DNA from: Chrysomallon squamiferum
Taxonomy: Eukaryota > Mollusca > Gastropoda > Neomphalida > Peltospiridae
Direction: 5' to 3'
Assembly: GCA_012295275.1 (NCBI GenBank)
Contig: CM022673.1
Location: 21,584,413 to 21,619,412, forward strand
DNA length: 35,000 bases
Below the pieces are notes generated by a model. It was not told the DNA's origin. It saw only the letters and a list, made by a program, of their open reading frames with translations, and searched no databases. Below, one piece after another: positions 32,571 through 35,000 of this stretch (position 1 is its first letter; each line of letters starts with the position of its first letter). A program made the translations under genes and the position numbers.

Positions 32571-33513
32571 AATTGTTTTTCCATTCAGAATGAAATATCT
32601 GTTCAGCTAAATGATTATTTTTAATAATTACTCTTTATTTAAAATTAATTCATAAAACGTAAATCGGTTAAATCGGTTCGGACTAAAAGCAGCATTTTCA
32701 CAAATATATTCCTAGAAAGGTTACTATTATTAAAGCCTAAGATAATATGTAAAGATATCTATCATTAACTCTGTCTACATAATACGATTATATTACTTAA
32801 TCGAAATAATCTGTCAGAACCTTCGGGAGTTTTGATAAATCTCAAACTTGTGACAAGGGTAAGGAGTAAGCTATTAAACGTCGAAATTCTTCGCGCATGT
32901 ATTGTATTAATGTCAAGTAATGTGTCCCTCGTTAAATACCCAGCATAAGTGACATGTTAGTATTTTAAGTATTACACGTTAATTGGTAGAAGACAAGCCA
33001 TTATGTTGTTCAAGCTAACTTATTTGCGTCCAGAAGGTTGTTGTTTCAAATCCTGACAGAGGATTCACTAATATTATAATTAAATAGATAACAGACGACC
33101 ATATTGTTCTTAACAACCACGTTCTAACATCCGTTCTAGAAATACATGTTAAACATGGCCGTGCATTTGTTTGAAGACTACATTATAATTACGATACTGC
33201 TCAGTTAGCAAATCTACTACTGAAGATTTCAAATAATCACTCGGAGACTGTGATATACATTCAAATAAGCCAGCAGCTGTATGATTAAATTTCAAATGTG
33301 GCCAACTCCTCCTTTCCAACTCTCTAATTATCTTAATAAATAAATAAAAGAACGAACAAATGAACCAACAAAGAACGAATGAATAATAATAATAATAAAA
33401 TGTTTATTAAATAAACAAAATTCAAAACAAAACTTGAAAAATAAAAAAAATAGAAAAGTAAGAGAATCAAATTTTACGTCAGTGATGATATGATTTGTTC
33501 TTGAAGCGAATAA

Positions 33514-33658
33514 TTTTCGTTATCTTCGGTTTTACACTTTATAAATAAAACGTCAACAACTGAATGACGTCATTTAGCAACCAGAAACCTACAGGTGTGG
33601 TGGACGGTATACAAACTCACACAATCGATTTTGGTTTTTAAATGAGGACAAAAATTCT
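33514..33658 (-). repeat. Dispersed repeat, copy 2 (inverted relative to 4.3 kb copy)
   Basis: Its reverse complement matches 4302-4445, with the strongest part at 33514-33593. The CRE-like palindrome TGACGTCA lies at 33565-33572 and is fully conserved, together with the neighbouring GGTTGCTAAA context. Weaker similarity may continue below 33514 to about 33470. Confidence 0.75.
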
Positions 33659-33810
33659 GCAACTTAAATATTATATTTTATTATTTTGAAACAAATTATC
33701 CTTTCTTTGAAAGAAAAACTAAAAATCGAATAGCAACAAGTTATCCACTATTAATAGAACACTAAAATAATTTTCTTTGTGTCGTAGATTTTAATGAAAA
33801 GCGACAAAAT

Positions 33811-33833
33811 AATAATAATAATAATAATAATAA

Positions 33834-33864
<31 letters not shown>

Positions 33865-33890
33865 AAGAAGAAGAAGAAGAAGAAGAAGAA
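33811..33890. repeat. Compound (AAT)n-(AAG)n microsatellite
   Basis: About eight AAT copies, then about 18 AAG copies, then AAAT units. The order is the same as in the array at 139-224. Confidence 0.93.
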
Positions 33891-34249
33891 ATAAGAAATA
33901 AATAAATAAATTACGTTTTAAAATATTTATATGTTTTCATGTTGACATGAGTTCCAAAAAAAAAATTATTCATTTTATTTTTATTTTTTTTAAAGAAAAA
34001 GATTATGCTTATGAAAATGTATAAAAAGGTGTTATTTCTATAATACACCTCCAGACAGCAAACATACACCGATGTGTCTGTTTAATCGGGTGTAGACACT
34101 GTAATAAAATGTGTCAAGAGTGAAATGTTTCAGCCAAACGTGAACTTTAACCTGCTGACCTTGCCAGACTAGAGGTCGCCTCATAAGGGTATTGACATCA
34201 GCTTATCAAACAAAGAGAATTAAAAATGGCAAAACACGGGTACATTTTT

Positions 34250-34310
34250 CACTGACGTCAAAGATCGAACCCGTAAGCTAAGTGGACTGATGACCCGTAC
34301 AAAACATTAC
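34250..34310 (-). mobile_element. Possible tRNA-like SINE head
   Basis: On the minus strand CGGGTTCGATCT is a near-consensus B box, and CAGTCCACTTAGC some 15-25 bp upstream of it resembles the anticodon-side part of a tRNA-like SINE head. A clear A box was not found. The downstream part has no poly(A) tail that I could define. This is a weak call. Confidence 0.25.
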
Positions 34311-34620
34311 TACATGCATATGTATTGTCCATACGAAATAACAAACAAAACCAGTGAACTTTTGACACTTTCATATTTTCTTCACTGGTACGCAAATGGT
34401 GGTTGATACGAATCAGAGCTTGTATCCACAAAGATGTTGTTTTGAATGTCATCATGAACTAAATAATATGGTAAAGTTTAATGTTCTAGTTGGCGCAAGA
34501 TGTTCTGGAGCTTGCCCGCCCTTCAGAAGACAGTCATAATCCTTGATTGCTTTACATGTTATTTTTATCAGAGAACGTACAGTTAATACGAAAGAAAGCT
34601 GCTGTGTTTATCAAATGTAA

Positions 34621-35000
34621 TGTTAGTATGTTAGATGATTTCTGAGGTTGTCAAAGGTTGTGTTAGTATGTTAGATGATTTCTGAGGTTGTCAAAGGTTG
34701 TTTTAGTATGTTAGATGATTTCTGAGGTTGTCAAAGGTTGTGTTAGTATGCTAGATGATTTCTGAGGTTGTCAAAGGTTGTGTTAGTATGTTAGATAATT
34801 TCTGAGGTTGTCAAAGGTTGTGTTAGTGTATTAGATGATTTCTGAGGTTGTCAAAGGTTGTGTTAGTATGCTAGATGATTTCTGAGGTTGTCAAAGGTTG
34901 TGTTAGTATGTTAGATGATTTCTGAGGTTGTCAAAGGTTGTGTTAGTATGTTAGATAATTTCTGAGGTTGTCAAAGGTTGTGTTAGTGTATTAGATGATT
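34621..35000. repeat. 40-bp satellite array, at least 9.5 units, running off the right edge
   Basis: Perfectly spaced 40-bp units start TGTTAGTATGTTAGATGATT and end TCTGAGGTTGTCAAAGGTTG. The second half is invariant in every unit. All variation lies in the first half: T for G at 34702, C for T at 34751 and 34871, A for G in GATAATT at about 34797 and 34957, and GTGTA for GTATG at about 34828 and 34988. There are no spacers, so it is not a CRISPR array. Because 40 is not a multiple of three and the unit contains stops, it is not coding. Its full length is unknown. Confidence 0.97.

Noticed and set aside
32983-33062. Possible tRNA gene or SINE with B-box-like GTTTCAAATCC
   Set aside because: Only the B box is convincing; no cloverleaf or A box at the right distance could be drawn.
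34621-35000. CRISPR-like regular spacing of repeats
   Set aside because: Units are contiguous at 40 bp with no unique spacers, and the context is an animal genome; this is a satellite.

Overview
The window is nuclear DNA from an animal. Genes are split by GT-AG introns of roughly 0.2-2 kb, the background is AT-rich, and microsatellites are very dense. A bursicon-alpha-like hormone gene, a complete CYP51 and a clear FBXL18 orthologue together suggest a spiralian, most likely a mollusc. The species cannot be fixed from the sequence. There is no prokaryotic or viral gene set and no CRISPR array.

Layout, left to right. (1) 1-2623: the last two exons of a DOMON-domain protein on the plus strand (1672-1927 and 2288-2448), with a 268-bp hAT-type MITE in the intron just upstream. 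(2) 2640-5570: repeats, including one copy of a dispersed repeat that recurs inverted at 33.5 kb. (3) 5572-6099: a bursicon-alpha-like cystine-knot hormone on the plus strand. (4) 7047-11552: a membrane protein of unknown function on the plus strand. It has a cupin/JmjC-like C-terminus and apparently two alternative first exons (7047-7419 and 8826-9186) that share five downstream exons. (5) 17850-13566: CYP51, sterol 14-alpha-demethylase, on the minus strand, 11 exons, 486 aa, fully in frame. (6) 27019-20710: FBXL18, an F-box/LRR substrate receptor of an SCF ubiquitin ligase, on the minus strand, 10 exons, 721 aa. (7) 29883-30010: an unidentified candidate exon on the minus strand. (8) The remainder to 35000 is microsatellites, a partly palindromic TG/CA array and a 40-bp-period satellite that runs off the right edge.

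All splice sites and phases were read by eye. For CYP51, FBXL18 and the cupin-like gene every exon junction keeps the frame, which is strong internal evidence for the models. The genes do not form an obvious functional cluster: extracellular DOMON protein, neurohormone, membrane protein, sterol enzyme and ubiquitin-ligase subunit look like independent neighbours. The plus-strand genes converge on CYP51, and CYP51 and FBXL18 lie head to tail.

The most interesting point is the duplicated first exon of the cupin-like gene. Two divergent exons, each with its own ATG and transmembrane segment and both ending in phase 1, precede one shared set of exons. This resembles a variable-first-exon arrangement and would give proteins with different cytosolic and membrane parts.
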